In this document: piece after piece, positions 25,869 to 34,611 of the stretch
Layout of the letters: each line of letters begins with the position of its first letter
How positions within the stretch are numbered: position 1 is the first letter of the stretch
Assembly: GCF_013408305.1 (NCBI RefSeq)
Contig: NZ_JACBZS010000001.1
Span: 1-64,000 of the forward strand
Source of the DNA: Naumannella cuiyingiana
GTDB lineage: Bacteria; Actinomycetota; Actinomycetes; Propionibacteriales; Propionibacteriaceae
DNA length: 64,000 nt
Direction of reading: 5' to 3'
Position numbers and translations under genes: made by a program
Notes under the pieces: model-generated
The model's input: only the letters and a program-made list of their open reading frames with translations
Databases searched by the model: none
Told to the model about the DNA's origin: nothing

Positions 25869-26477
25869 TCAGTCGCGGCGCAGCTCGTAGACGGCTGAGC
25901 CCGCGCGCAGGTTCGCGGCGCGGCGCGACCAGCGGCGCACTTGGCCGGACTCGTCCAGCACCACCCGGGTCCGGATCCGCAGCCCGAGGGACGCGAACAG
26001 GTCCTCCAGATCGACCAGGGTCGTGTGGTGCAGGTTCGGCGTGTCGTACCAGGCGTGCGGCAGCTCCCGCGACATCGGCATCCGCCCCCGCAGCAGCCGG
26101 AGCCGGTGCCTCCACAGCCCGAAGTTCGGCACGGAGACGATCATGGTCGGGGCGATCCGCCGCATCTCGGTGAGCACCTGTGCCGGGTGCTGGATCACCT
26201 GCAGGGTCTGGGAAAGGATCACCACGTCGTAGGAGTCGTCGGCGAAGTCGGCGACCTGGTCGTCGACATCGCGCTCGATGACGGGTACGCCCGCCCGGAT
26301 CGCGGCCAGGACGGCGTCCGGGTCGATCTCGACCCCGGTGCCGCTACAGCCCCGGTCATCGCGCAGGTACGCCAACAGCGCGCCGTCGCCGCAGCCCAGA
26401 TCGGCCACCCGGGCGCCGCGCGGCACCAACTCGACCAGTGGCAACTGGTCGCGGCGCAGGCCGCCGACGAGGCTCAC
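25869..26477 (-). CDS. metW: MetW-like methyltransferase-fold protein
   Basis: A 202-residue SAM-fold protein of the MetW family. Motif I is VADLGCGDGALLAYL, then GVEIDPDAV, and SYDVVILSQTLQVIQHPAQVLTEM; the end has the family's MSRELPHAWYDTPNLHHTT. GTG 26477 overlaps the TGA of metX (GTGA), so the pair is coupled. MetW is known as a partner of MetX in methionine synthesis and in some bacteria is needed for MetX activity. Whether it methylates anything is not known. Confidence 0.9.
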   Translation of the reverse strand: MSLVGGLRRDQLPLVELVPRGARVADLGCGDGALLAYLRDDRGCSGTGVEIDPDAVLAAIRAGVPVIERDVDDQVADFADDSYDVVILSQTLQVIQHPAQVLTEMRRIAPTMIVSVPNFGLWRHRLRLLRGRMPMSRELPHAWYDTPNLHHTTLVDLEDLFASLGLRIRTRVVLDESGQVRRWSRRAANLRAGSAVYELRRD

Positions 26478-27586
26478 GCGGCCACCGCGCGGGCGCGGGC
26501 GGGGCTGTCCAGGAAGGCGGCCACGGTGGACTGGTAGGCGGGTAGTTCCAACAGGAAGGAGTCGTGGCCCCAGGGCGAGGGAATCTCGCGGAAGGTGACC
26601 GGCGCCCCCGCCTGTTCCAGCTCCCGCACGATGCGCAGGGAGTGGCCGGAGTCGAAGCGCCAGTCGGAGTCGAAGGACATGATCAAGAAATCGGTGCCGG
26701 CGTCCACCGCGCCCGCCGCCGCTGCCGGCCCGGCGAACGGGTCGAAGTAGTCCATCACCCGGGTCAGGTAGAGATAGGACATCGCGTCGAACCGGGTCAG
26801 GAACGACTTGGCCTGGTGGGCCAGATAGGACTCCACCGCGAAGTCGACGCCGAAGCCGCCGCCGGCGCGGTCCGGGCTCTGGAACCGCCGGCCGAACTTC
26901 TCCGACATCGCCTCCTCCGACAGGTAGGTGATGTGGGCCATCATCCGGGCGATGGACAGCCCGGTCGCCGGCGTGGTGCCGCGTTCGGCGTACCGTCCGC
27001 CGGCGAAGCCGGGATCGCGCAGGATCGCCTCCCGGGCGACCGCGGAGAAGGCGATGTTCTGCGCGGTCAGCCGGCTCGAGGCGGCGATGATCACCGCGCG
27101 GTCGATCTGCCCGGGATGGGTGAGGGTCCATTCCAGTACCTGCATCCCACCCAGGGACCCGCCGACCGCGGCATGCAGCCGGTCGACGCCGAGGTGGTCC
27201 AGCAGCGCCCGGTGCACCCTGACCAGGTCGGCCATCTGCAGCAGCGGGAAGTCCAGGCCCCAGGCCTCGCCGCCGTCCGCCCGGGCGCAGGACGGACCGG
27301 TGGTGCCGCGACAGCCGCCGAGCAGATTCGGGCAGATCACGAAGTACCGATCGGTGTCCAGGGGCCGGCCGGGACCGACCATGGTGTCCCACCAGCCGCG
27401 CCGCCCGTTCTCGTCGACCCCGGCGACGTGGGAATCGCCGGTCAGGGCATGGCAGACGAAGATTGCGTTGTCGCCGGCGGCGTTCAGGGTGCCGTGCGTG
27501 GTGTAGGCGACATCGACCTGATCGATCATCGCCCCGCTCGCGAGCGTCAGGGGATGATCACGATCGAACAGGCGGACCGTCGGCAC
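26474..27586 (-). CDS. metX: Homoserine O-acyltransferase (MetX)
   Basis: A 370-residue alpha/beta hydrolase-fold enzyme that acylates homoserine in the first methionine-specific step. The nucleophile is Ser144 in VGGSLGGMQ; the Asp is in SFDSDWRF and the His in SPWGHDSFLLE. The oxyanion region reads NLLGGCRGTTGPS. Most family members use acetyl-CoA, but some MetX proteins encoded with MetW use succinyl-CoA, so the acyl donor is left open. ATG at 27586. It is the upstream gene of a two-gene operon with metW. Confidence 0.93.
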   Translation of the reverse strand: MPTVRLFDRDHPLTLASGAMIDQVDVAYTTHGTLNAAGDNAIFVCHALTGDSHVAGVDENGRRGWWDTMVGPGRPLDTDRYFVICPNLLGGCRGTTGPSCARADGGEAWGLDFPLLQMADLVRVHRALLDHLGVDRLHAAVGGSLGGMQVLEWTLTHPGQIDRAVIIAASSRLTAQNIAFSAVAREAILRDPGFAGGRYAERGTTPATGLSIARMMAHITYLSEEAMSEKFGRRFQSPDRAGGGFGVDFAVESYLAHQAKSFLTRFDAMSYLYLTRVMDYFDPFAGPAAAAGAVDAGTDFLIMSFDSDWRFDSGHSLRIVRELEQAGAPVTFREIPSPWGHDSFLLELPAYQSTVAAFLDSPARARAVAA

Positions 27587-27628
27587 CCCGGCACGCTAGG
27601 CGGGGCCCCGCGCCGAGCGCTCGGCATC

Positions 27629-28204
27629 TCAGGAGGTGGACCGGGCCAGTGGGAGCGCCGCCAGGCGTTCGTGTCGCGCGCGGCCGCGAGGTCCCTCGCC
27701 GAGGTGGGAGGCGATCAGCCAGAGTTCGTCGACCGTCCACTGCCGGCTGCGGTGGGTGTCGAGGATCTGCAGCCAGCGGCCGGCCTCGAAACGGCGGTTG
27801 GCCCGGGCGAGGGTGAGGTGTGCGGTGAAGTTGCTCCCGTCCGGTTCGGCGCCGACCCGGTTCGCCGCGCTCCGGGTACGCCGGGACAGCCGCGCGAGCT
27901 CATCGGCGCCCGGCGCCAGACCGAGCCACAGCACACGCGCGGCATCCGGCGGGCCGAAACAGCCGGCACCCGTCAGGGCCGCGGCGAAGGGCGGCACGAC
28001 GGAGGTGGCGGCCGTCAGCTCCGCGATCAACGGCTCCACGGCGCGATCGGGGACCCGCGGCAGAAACGCCGTCGTCAGGTGCCACTGCTCCGCCGGCGTC
28101 CAGCGCAGCCGCGGGTCGGCGCCGCGGCGCGGCTCGACGAAGGCGTCGAGATCGTCGATGACATCCTCGGGCGGCAGGGCGGCAACGAACATCCGGTGCG
28201 ACAT
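27629..28204 (-). CDS. thpR: RNA 2',3'-cyclic phosphodiesterase (2'-5' RNA ligase family)
   Basis: A 191-residue 2H phosphoesterase. Both catalytic HxTx motifs are present: His42-Thr44 in WHLTTAFLP and His129-Thr131 in TAHLTLARA. The MSHRMFVAALPPEDVIDDL start is usual for bacterial ThpR. It opens 2',3'-cyclic phosphate RNA ends and can ligate tRNA halves through 2'-5' bonds in vitro. It lies upstream of metX on the same strand with a 42-bp gap. Confidence 0.93.
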   Translation of the reverse strand: MSHRMFVAALPPEDVIDDLDAFVEPRRGADPRLRWTPAEQWHLTTAFLPRVPDRAVEPLIAELTAATSVVPPFAAALTGAGCFGPPDAARVLWLGLAPGADELARLSRRTRSAANRVGAEPDGSNFTAHLTLARANRRFEAGRWLQILDTHRSRQWTVDELWLIASHLGEGPRGRARHERLAALPLARSTS

Positions 28205-28279
28205 GACCCGGCGAGTCTAGGCCCCTGAGCAGAGCCAGGCCGCTGGAAGAATGCCGGTCGCGGATGATTGGCTGGGCCC

Positions 28280-28864
28280 GTGCAGGAGGTACGCCACAGC
28301 GCGGTCACGGTCGCGGTCACCCGGCTCGTCGACCCGGCCCAGGCGCGCGAGGCCGATGCCTGGGCGCGGGCGGGTCAGGATCTCGCGCGGCAGGCGCCGG
28401 GCTATCTCGGCTCGGGTTGGGTCCGCGATCCCGGTGAGCCGCGCGCCTGGCACATGCTCTACCGGTTCGCCGATCCGGAGAGCCTCGCGGCCTGGGAAGG
28501 GTCGCCGGAGCGGGCCTGGTGGATCGCGGCCGGCAGCGACCTGGTGCGTACGCATCGCGAGCAGCGACTGACCGGCATCGAGGGCTGGTTCGACGTGCCG
28601 GTCGGCGAGACCGGCGCCGGCGAACCGATGATGATCACCGCACCGCCGCGCTGGAAGCAGGCGGTCAGCATCTTCGTGGTCTTCTTCCCGTTGAGCCTGC
28701 TGGTCAACTGGCTGCTCGGTCTGGTCATCGGCGGGTGGCCGTTGCCCGTCCGGGTGCTGCTGGCGACCGTCGTCCTGACCCCCCTGATGACCTATCTTTT
28801 CCTGCCGTGGATCACGGCGCTGCTGCGCCCGTGGCTGCACGCGCGACCGAGGGGGCGGCGATGA
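28280..28864 (+). CDS. ABM-domain protein with C-terminal membrane segments
   Basis: A 194-residue protein. Residues about 1-115 are an antibiotic-biosynthesis-monooxygenase-type dimeric barrel (HSAVTVAVTRLVDPAQAREAD, then GYLGSGWVRDPGEPRAWHMLYRF and SLAAWEGSPER). Two hydrophobic segments follow (WKQAVSIFVVFFPLSLLVNWLLG and LLATVVLTPLMTYLFLPW) and a basic tail. This ABM plus two-segment layout is known from many uncharacterised bacterial proteins. GTG 28280 is chosen; a TTG at 28268 is in frame. It overlaps the next gene by 4 bp. Confidence 0.85.
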   Translation: MQEVRHSAVTVAVTRLVDPAQAREADAWARAGQDLARQAPGYLGSGWVRDPGEPRAWHMLYRFADPESLAAWEGSPERAWWIAAGSDLVRTHREQRLTGIEGWFDVPVGETGAGEPMMITAPPRWKQAVSIFVVFFPLSLLVNWLLGLVIGGWPLPVRVLLATVVLTPLMTYLFLPWITALLRPWLHARPRGRR

Positions 28865-29310
28865 GGAACGGGATTCCCGATTTCGGCACCATGGTGACGA
28901 TGATCCGGGTCGTCGCCGCCGTGGTCGGCGCGGCCTTCGTCCTGATGGGCTGGTCGGCGATGCGCCGGGCACGGGCCCTGCGCCGGGACGGGGTCCGGGC
29001 GTCGGGCCAGGTGGTGGCGCTCGACGTTGACCACGACTGGTCGATGGACCGCGGCGCGAGCGTTTCCTACCCGGTGGTCGAGTTCGCGCTGCGCGACGGC
29101 CGGATCCATCGCGCCCGCTCCGATGTCGGCTCCTCCCCGGCCCCGGCGCGCGAGGGCGATCAGGTGACCGTCTACTACGACCCCGCCGACCCCGACCGAT
29201 TCACCCTGGACGGGCCGGGCAATGCGATCGGCCCGCTGCTGGCCGCGGTCGGCGCACTGGTCCTGCTGGGTGCCGCGATCGGCCCCTGGCTGTTGACGGC
29301 CTTCGGCTGA
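28861..29310 (+). CDS. DUF3592 membrane protein
   Basis: A 149-residue protein with one N-terminal membrane segment (VVAAVVGAAFVLMGWSAM), an extracytoplasmic beta-rich part (ASGQVVALDVDH, YPVVEFALRDGR, GDQVTVYYDPADPDRF) and a C-terminal membrane segment. This is the DUF3592 pattern; function is unknown. ATG 28861 overlaps the stop of the ABM protein. Confidence 0.82.
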   Translation: MRNGIPDFGTMVTMIRVVAAVVGAAFVLMGWSAMRRARALRRDGVRASGQVVALDVDHDWSMDRGASVSYPVVEFALRDGRIHRARSDVGSSPAPAREGDQVTVYYDPADPDRFTLDGPGNAIGPLLAAVGALVLLGAAIGPWLLTAFG

Positions 29311-29410
29311 CCGGCCCGCCGGCCGAGGGCCGCCGCCGCAACCACGACCACGGTCGCGTTGGTGCCGGTTGTCGCGGTGGGCACAGTTGGGGTGTCGACC
29401 GGAGGAGAGC

Positions 29411-30562
29411 ATGACCACCTACCTGAGCCTTGCCATGCAGGCGATGCTGCTCGGCGCGCTCACCTTCGGGGTGGTCCTGATCCCGCTGATCGTGGTGCAG
29501 GCGCGGCGTTTCGGCGGGCTGAGCCTGACCCGGATGGCGGCCTTCGGGATGGTCGCGGTCTATGCGTTCGCGCTGCTGGCCTACACCATGTTGCCGATTC
29601 CCGACGGATACGGCGAGGCCTGGTGCGCCCGCTACGACGTGCGGGTCCAGCCGGAGCCGTTCGTCTTCGTCCACGACCTGGCCGCGGCCTATGCCGCGGG
29701 CGGCGCGGGTGGCCTCGCGTCATCGTTCGCGCTGCGCCAGCTCTTGCTCAATGTCGTGCTGTTCGTCCCGCTCGGCGTCTTCGGCCGGCGCCTGCTGGAA
29801 TGGCCGGCCGCGGTCACGATCCTGGCCGGCATCGGCGTCTCCGCGCTGATCGAACTGACCCAGGGCACGGCGGCGTTCGGCCTGCTTCCGTGCCGCTGGC
29901 GGATCGCCGACGCCGACGACCTGATCGCCAACACTGTCGGCGCGGCGATCGGGGTCGCCATCGCCCCGCTCGTGCTGTCCTGGGTGAGCCGGGCCCGCGC
30001 GCTGGAGGGCCGTCGGCTCGATCCGCGCCCGGTGACCCGGGCCCGCCGCTGGCTGGGCGCGGTCGTCGACGCGGCGCTGTTCGCGGTCGTGTTCGCCGCG
30101 GTCGAGCTGGGTGCGCGGGCGCTCGATGCGATCGCGGACACGCCCAGCTTCCTGCCCGAGACCGGGGTCGGCGTGGCGCGCTGGCTGCTGCCGGCACTGT
30201 TGGTCTTCGTGGTTCCTGCGCTGTCCCATCTCGGCGCGTCGGCAGGCCAGCGGCTGTTGTGGCTGGTTCCGCGCTGGACCGACGGGGCGGGTACGCCGAT
30301 GCGCCGGCTCGCCCTGGCGCTGCTCGGGCCCGCGCTCCCGGCGCTGGCGATGGCGGCGGCGCAACTGCCGGGGCTCGGTGCGCTCGGCTACACGGCGCCG
30401 GTCTGGCTGCTCGGGCTGCTGGTCGCGGGACTGCTCAGTCGCGATGGCCTGGCTGCCGCGCTGACCGGGGCGCGGTACGCCGACTCCCGCACGGCCCCGG
30501 TGCTGGCCGATCGCCCGGAGCACCACTCCGAATCCCGCGACGGAGCCGCCCGGCCACACTAG
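29411..30562 (+). CDS. VanZ-like protein with C-terminal RDD-like region
   Basis: A 383-residue polytopic protein. Residues about 1-200 have the VanZ pattern: YAFALLAYTMLPIPDG, LRQLLLNVVLFVPLGVFGRRL, a GVSALIELTQ helix and ADDLIANTVGAAIG. From about 215 a second group of membrane helices begins with RARRWLGAVVDAALFAVVF, which looks like an RDD domain (Arg-rich start, Asp in the first helix). VanZ proteins can give low-level teicoplanin resistance; the normal function is unknown. GGAGGAGAGC directly before ATG 29411 sets the start. Confidence 0.82.
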   Translation: MTTYLSLAMQAMLLGALTFGVVLIPLIVVQARRFGGLSLTRMAAFGMVAVYAFALLAYTMLPIPDGYGEAWCARYDVRVQPEPFVFVHDLAAAYAAGGAGGLASSFALRQLLLNVVLFVPLGVFGRRLLEWPAAVTILAGIGVSALIELTQGTAAFGLLPCRWRIADADDLIANTVGAAIGVAIAPLVLSWVSRARALEGRRLDPRPVTRARRWLGAVVDAALFAVVFAAVELGARALDAIADTPSFLPETGVGVARWLLPALLVFVVPALSHLGASAGQRLLWLVPRWTDGAGTPMRRLALALLGPALPALAMAAAQLPGLGALGYTAPVWLLGLLVAGLLSRDGLAAALTGARYADSRTAPVLADRPEHHSESRDGAARPH

Positions 30563-30571
30563 GGTCTCCGC

Positions 30572-31552
30572 ATGGAGCAGGCGGCAGGTGAGCGGGCCGA
30601 GGAGTCGACCCGGACGGTGGTCATTGCGTTCGCGGCGAATGCGCTGGTCGCCATCGCCAAGTCGGTCGCCGCGGCCTTCACCGGTTCGGCCTCGATGCTG
30701 GCCGAGGCGGCCCACTCCTGGGCCGACACCGGCAACGAGGTGTTTCTGCTGGTCGCCAACCGACGCAGCCGCCCCCGCCGCGATCCGAGCCACCCCCTCG
30801 GGTACGGCCGCGAGGCCTATGTCTGGTCGATGTTCGCGGGCTTCGGGCTGTTCACCGTCGGCGCCGTGGTCTCGATCCTGAACGGGGTGAACACGCTGCT
30901 CCATCCGGAACCGGCCGAGCACCTGGTGATCAACTACGTGGTGTTGGCGATCGCCTTCGTGCTGGAGGGGTTCTCCTTCCGGCAGGCGCTCAAGGAGGCT
31001 CGGCAGGAGGCGGAGCTGGCCCACATGTCGGTGCTCGGGGTGATCAACCACACCTCCGTGCCGACGCTGCGTGCGGTCTTCGTCGAAGATCTCGGCGCGC
31101 TGATCGGTCTGCTCATCGCCGCGCTGGGCATCGCGGCGCACCAGCTCACCGGCAGCCCCGTGCCCGATGCTGTCGGATCGATCATGATCGGCCTGCTGCT
31201 GGCGGCGATGGCGATCTTCCTGATCCAGCGCAATCGGGAGTTCTTGGTGGGGCAGACGGTGCCGGCGCGCTGGCGCAACCGCGTGCTGCGGATGCTGCTG
31301 GCCCGACCGGAGATCGACCGGGTCAGCTATCTCTACTGTGCCTTTGTCGGTCCGCGCCGGGTCTACATCGTGGCGGCGGTGGATCTGGTCGGCAATGACG
31401 ACGAGACGCGGCTGGCCGAGCGGCTGCGCGCGTTGGAGGCGGACCTGGAGACTCATCCGGACATCGCCGACGTGGTGCTGACGCTGGCGGCGCCGGCCGA
31501 ACCGTCGCTGCATCCGACCGACGAGGCGCCGGCCGGCAGCGGCGGTGCCTGA
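30572..31552 (+). CDS. Cation diffusion facilitator family transporter
   Basis: A 326-residue metal exporter (Zn/Mn/Fe class). Six membrane segments; the metal site residues are seen in MLAEAAHSWADTGNE (His48, Asp52) and in VEDLGALIG of segment five, where Glu-Asp replaces the more common His-Asp pair, as in the SLC30A9-like branch. The HPLGYGREAYVWSM loop is a hallmark of that branch. The cytoplasmic C-terminal domain begins near residue 225. It converges with the NRAMP gene with no base between stops, so an exporter and an importer of metals lie tail to tail. Confidence 0.9.
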   Translation: MEQAAGERAEESTRTVVIAFAANALVAIAKSVAAAFTGSASMLAEAAHSWADTGNEVFLLVANRRSRPRRDPSHPLGYGREAYVWSMFAGFGLFTVGAVVSILNGVNTLLHPEPAEHLVINYVVLAIAFVLEGFSFRQALKEARQEAELAHMSVLGVINHTSVPTLRAVFVEDLGALIGLLIAALGIAAHQLTGSPVPDAVGSIMIGLLLAAMAIFLIQRNREFLVGQTVPARWRNRVLRMLLARPEIDRVSYLYCAFVGPRRVYIVAAVDLVGNDDETRLAERLRALEADLETHPDIADVVLTLAAPAEPSLHPTDEAPAGSGGA

Positions 31553-32782
31553 TCAGCCCATCCCCGTCACGGTCAACACGATCAGCACCGCGTTCAGAGT
31601 GCAGACGATCGCCGCGATCGCCACCCCGGCGGCCCGGAGCGCCGGCGGGTCGACGAACGACCCCATTAGCGACCGGTCACCGGTCAGCCTGATCAGCGGC
31701 AGCACCGCGAACGGGATGCCGAAGCTCAGCACGACCTGACTGATCACCAGCGCCCGGGTCGGATCCGCCCCGAGGACGAGCACGGCCAGCGCGGGGGCCA
31801 GCGTGATCGCCCGGCGCGCGAGCAGCGGTATCCGGGTACGCAACAACCCGCCCATGATCGAGGCGCCAGCATAGGCCCCGACCGAGGCCGACGCGAGCCC
31901 GGAGGCGAGCAGTCCGACCGCGAAGATGGTGCCGATGCCGGCGCCGAGGCTCGCGGCGATGGCGGCATGGGCGCCGCCGATGCTGTCGGTGCCCGGCGCG
32001 CCGCGCAGGCTGGTTGCCGCGAGCAGCAGCATCGCGATGTTCACCGCCCCCGCGACGGCCAGCGACAGCCCCACATCCCAACGGGTCGCGGCGAGCAACC
32101 GGCCCAGCACCGCCGGCGGGTGGCCGCCGCCGTGCCGGTCGCGGGCCAGGGCGGAGTGCAGATAGATGACGTGGGGCATCACCGTGGCGCCGAGCATGCC
32201 CGCCGCGAGCAGCACCGTCTCGGTGCCGGCGAATCGCGGCACCAGTCCCCCGGCCGCGGCGGCCCAGTCCGGCGGGGCGACCACCAGCCCGGCGAGGAAG
32301 CCGACGACGATCACGGCGAGCAGCCCGATGATCACGAACTCGAACGGACGCTGACCGCGCCGCGACTGGACGACCAGCAGGGCCATCGAGACGACGCCAA
32401 CGATGGCGCCGCCCAGTGGCAGCGAGATCCCGAACAGCAGGTGCAGCGCGATCGCCCCGCCCACCACTTCGGCGACATCGGTCGCCGCCGCCACCAGTTC
32501 GGCCTGTGCCCAGTAGGCCAGTCGGGTACGCCGCCCCAGGCGCTCGCGCAACAACTCGGGCAGGCTCTGCCCGGTGACCAGGCCCAGCTTGGCCGACAGG
32601 TACTGCACGACCACCGCCATCGCGTTCGCCACCACCAGCACCCACAACAGCAGGTAGCCGAAGGCCGCACCGGCCGTCAGATTGGTGGCGACATTGCCCG
32701 GATCGACATAGGCCACGGCGGCGACGAAGGCCGGACCCAGCAACACCGGGGTCCGGCGCAGCGATGTCCGGACCGCTCCCAC
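31553..32782 (-). CDS. NRAMP-family divalent metal importer
   Basis: A 409-residue, eleven-segment Mn2+/Fe2+:H+ symporter. The metal-binding DPGN lies in segment 1 (YVDPGNVATN, 27-30) and the partner MPHVIYLHSA in segment 6; TDVAEVVGGAIAL in segment 3 is also conserved. GTG start at 32782 (VGAVRTSLRRTP). Close to MntH in layout. No MntR-like box could be recognised upstream, so regulation is open. Confidence 0.92.
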   Translation of the reverse strand: MGAVRTSLRRTPVLLGPAFVAAVAYVDPGNVATNLTAGAAFGYLLLWVLVVANAMAVVVQYLSAKLGLVTGQSLPELLRERLGRRTRLAYWAQAELVAAATDVAEVVGGAIALHLLFGISLPLGGAIVGVVSMALLVVQSRRGQRPFEFVIIGLLAVIVVGFLAGLVVAPPDWAAAAGGLVPRFAGTETVLLAAGMLGATVMPHVIYLHSALARDRHGGGHPPAVLGRLLAATRWDVGLSLAVAGAVNIAMLLLAATSLRGAPGTDSIGGAHAAIAASLGAGIGTIFAVGLLASGLASASVGAYAGASIMGGLLRTRIPLLARRAITLAPALAVLVLGADPTRALVISQVVLSFGIPFAVLPLIRLTGDRSLMGSFVDPPALRAAGVAIAAIVCTLNAVLIVLTVTGMG

Positions 32783-32821
32783 GAACAGAAGTCAAGCATG
32801 TCCCGCTTCCGCGGGGCGACC

Positions 32822-32926
32822 TCAGCCCCCTCGCGAGTTGCGCGCCAGCATGATCACGCTGACGATCAGGCCTCCCCAGATGGTCAGCATCGCGAGCAGC
32901 ATGAAGAAGATTGCGACGGTGGTCAT
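32822..32926 (-). CDS. metS: Small subunit of NSS amino-acid importer (MetS-like), 34 aa
   Basis: A 34-residue single-span protein: ATG at 32926, reading MTTVAIFFMLLAMLTIWGG, then LIVSVIMLARN and a short tail to TGA at 32822. AGGAGG sits 9 bases before the ATG, inside the end of the transporter gene, and the gap after that stop is only 3 bp. In Corynebacterium glutamicum MetP needs such a small partner, MetS, for methionine and alanine uptake. The WGGL and basic end match that family. Easily missed because of its size. Confidence 0.85.
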   Translation of the reverse strand: MTTVAIFFMLLAMLTIWGGLIVSVIMLARNSRGG

Positions 32927-32929
32927 GGC

Positions 32930-34486
32930 TCAGTCCTCCTTCGTCTGGCCGGTTGTCCCGCCGGCCTCGGTCGCGGCGAACTCGGCGTCCTCGTCGGGGC
33001 GACGCGGCAGTGCCGTCAGCACGCAGGCCATCACCAACATGAACAACAGCGCGCCCCAGCCGAAGACCCCGAGGAACCATCCGGCGTACCCCTCATAGCC
33101 CTCGGTGACCACGCCGTAGCCGGACCAGAGCAGCATGATCAACAGCACGGCGGGGATCAGCCACTTGATCAGCACCTCCCACCAGGACCCGATCCGTGGG
33201 CGGGACACGTCGTTCAGGTGGGCACGCAGCGCCGGCGTCTGCCGCGCGAGGTGCCCGACGATCACCACGGTGGCGATGGCCGACCCGACGATGCCGAACT
33301 CGTTGGTGAACTTGTCCACGGTGTCCAGGGTGACCAGTCCGGTGGTGGTGGAGAACAACAGGCAGGACACGATCGCGCACGGGATGCCGACCGCCAGCGC
33401 CCCGGTCCGCGCGGTCAGTCCGAACCGGTCCTGGAAGGCCGCGGAGATCACCTGGACCACCGAGATCAGCGAGGTCAGGCCGGCGACCACCAGGGAGCCG
33501 AAGAACAGGGTGCCGATCAGCGCACCGCCCGGCATCAGGCTGATGATCTGCGGGAAGGCGATGAAGGACAGGCCCACGCCGGTGATCGACATCTCGTCGA
33601 TGGGCGTCTGGGACTGCAGCGACATGAAGCCCAGCACCGCGAAGACGCCGAGCCCGGCGAGCAGCTCGAACGAGGAGTTCGCGAAGGCCGCCGTCAGTCC
33701 GGTGCCGGTCAGGTTGGAGCGGCGCTTCAGGTAGCTGGCGTAGGTGATCATGATGCCGAAGGCGATCGACAGCGAGAAGAAGATCTGGCCGAAGGCAGCG
33801 ATCCAGACGGCGGGGTCGGCGAGCGCGGCGAAGTCGGGGGTGAACAACGCGTTCAGCCCCTCGGCCGCACCCGGCAGGAACAACGCGCGCACAACCAGGA
33901 TGCCGAAGGCGAGGAAGAGCAGCGGCAAGAAGATCACGTTCGCCCGCTCCAGGCCGTTGCGTACCCCCATCGCGAGGATGCCCACCACGATCACCCAGAC
34001 CACCAGCAGCGGGACCAGAACGCCCGGCACGAACGCCAGGCTGACGCCCTCGCCGGCGGCCTGCAGGAAGTCCTCGGTGAAGAAGGTCGCGGGGTCGTCA
34101 CCCCAGGCGAGCGTCAACGAGAAGATCGTGTAGCGCAGCGCCCAGGCGATGATCACCGCATAGAACGTGGCGATCACGAACGCGATCATCACCTGGAACC
34201 AGCCGAGGGTCTCGGCTGGCCGCCACAGCCTGCGCATGGTGGTCGGCGCCGAGCCGCGATAACGGTGGCCGAGGGCGTAGTCGAGCAGCAGGATCGGGAT
34301 ACCGACCACCAGCAGCGCGACCAGGTACGGGATCAGGAACGCCCCGCCGCCGTTGCTGTAGGCCACTCCCGGGAAGCGCCAGATGTTGCCGAGGCCGATT
34401 GCGGATCCGATCGCGGCGAACAGGAATCCGGCCTGGCCGGACCACTGTTCGCGCGGGGGCCGGTCCACGGCAGGTTGGTTCGCCAT
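32930..34486 (-). CDS. metP: Sodium-dependent methionine/alanine importer (NSS family, MetP-like)
   Basis: A 518-residue neurotransmitter:sodium symporter with twelve segments. Segment 1 has the sodium and substrate site GSAIGLGNIWRFPGVAYSNG; segment 6 has FFSLSIAFGIMITYASY. An ATG further up is in frame, but AAGGAGAGCGATC precedes ATG 34486 (MANQPAVDRP), which fixes the start. The C-terminus carries an acidic tail. With metS directly behind it, this is the MetPS arrangement. Confidence 0.92.
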   Translation of the reverse strand: MANQPAVDRPPREQWSGQAGFLFAAIGSAIGLGNIWRFPGVAYSNGGGAFLIPYLVALLVVGIPILLLDYALGHRYRGSAPTTMRRLWRPAETLGWFQVMIAFVIATFYAVIIAWALRYTIFSLTLAWGDDPATFFTEDFLQAAGEGVSLAFVPGVLVPLLVVWVIVVGILAMGVRNGLERANVIFLPLLFLAFGILVVRALFLPGAAEGLNALFTPDFAALADPAVWIAAFGQIFFSLSIAFGIMITYASYLKRRSNLTGTGLTAAFANSSFELLAGLGVFAVLGFMSLQSQTPIDEMSITGVGLSFIAFPQIISLMPGGALIGTLFFGSLVVAGLTSLISVVQVISAAFQDRFGLTARTGALAVGIPCAIVSCLLFSTTTGLVTLDTVDKFTNEFGIVGSAIATVVIVGHLARQTPALRAHLNDVSRPRIGSWWEVLIKWLIPAVLLIMLLWSGYGVVTEGYEGYAGWFLGVFGWGALLFMLVMACVLTALPRRPDEDAEFAATEAGGTTGQTKED

Positions 34487-34587
34487 GATCGCTCTCCTTG
34501 TCGCCGCACCATTGGGAAAGACCCCCAGCCAATCAATCCAGCACATCTGGTGCAAGCGTGATGGCCCCGGTAGAGTGCGTGCGATTC

Positions 34588-34601
34588 TCGAAGAACTTCG
34601 A
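34588..34601 (+). promoter_or_regulatory. Palindromic operator TCGAAG-NN-CTTCGA, copy 1
   Basis: TCGAAGAACTTCGA has perfect 6-bp arms around AA. It ends 10 bases before the GTG of the first alpha/beta hydrolase. The same palindrome, with TG in the centre, lies between the LacI regulator and the second hydrolase. Confidence 0.7.
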
Positions 34602-34611
34602 TAGGAGTGCG

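Noticed and set aside
23230-26115. Very long minus-strand open frame ending in the Lrp gene
   Set aside because: Only the last 145 residues form a real protein; the rest runs antisense through the exonuclease and HNH genes and the repeat array.
31967-34561. Long plus-strand open frame across nramp and metP
   Set aside because: Its product is a His/Gln/Asp/Gly-rich shadow of two well-recognised minus-strand transporters.
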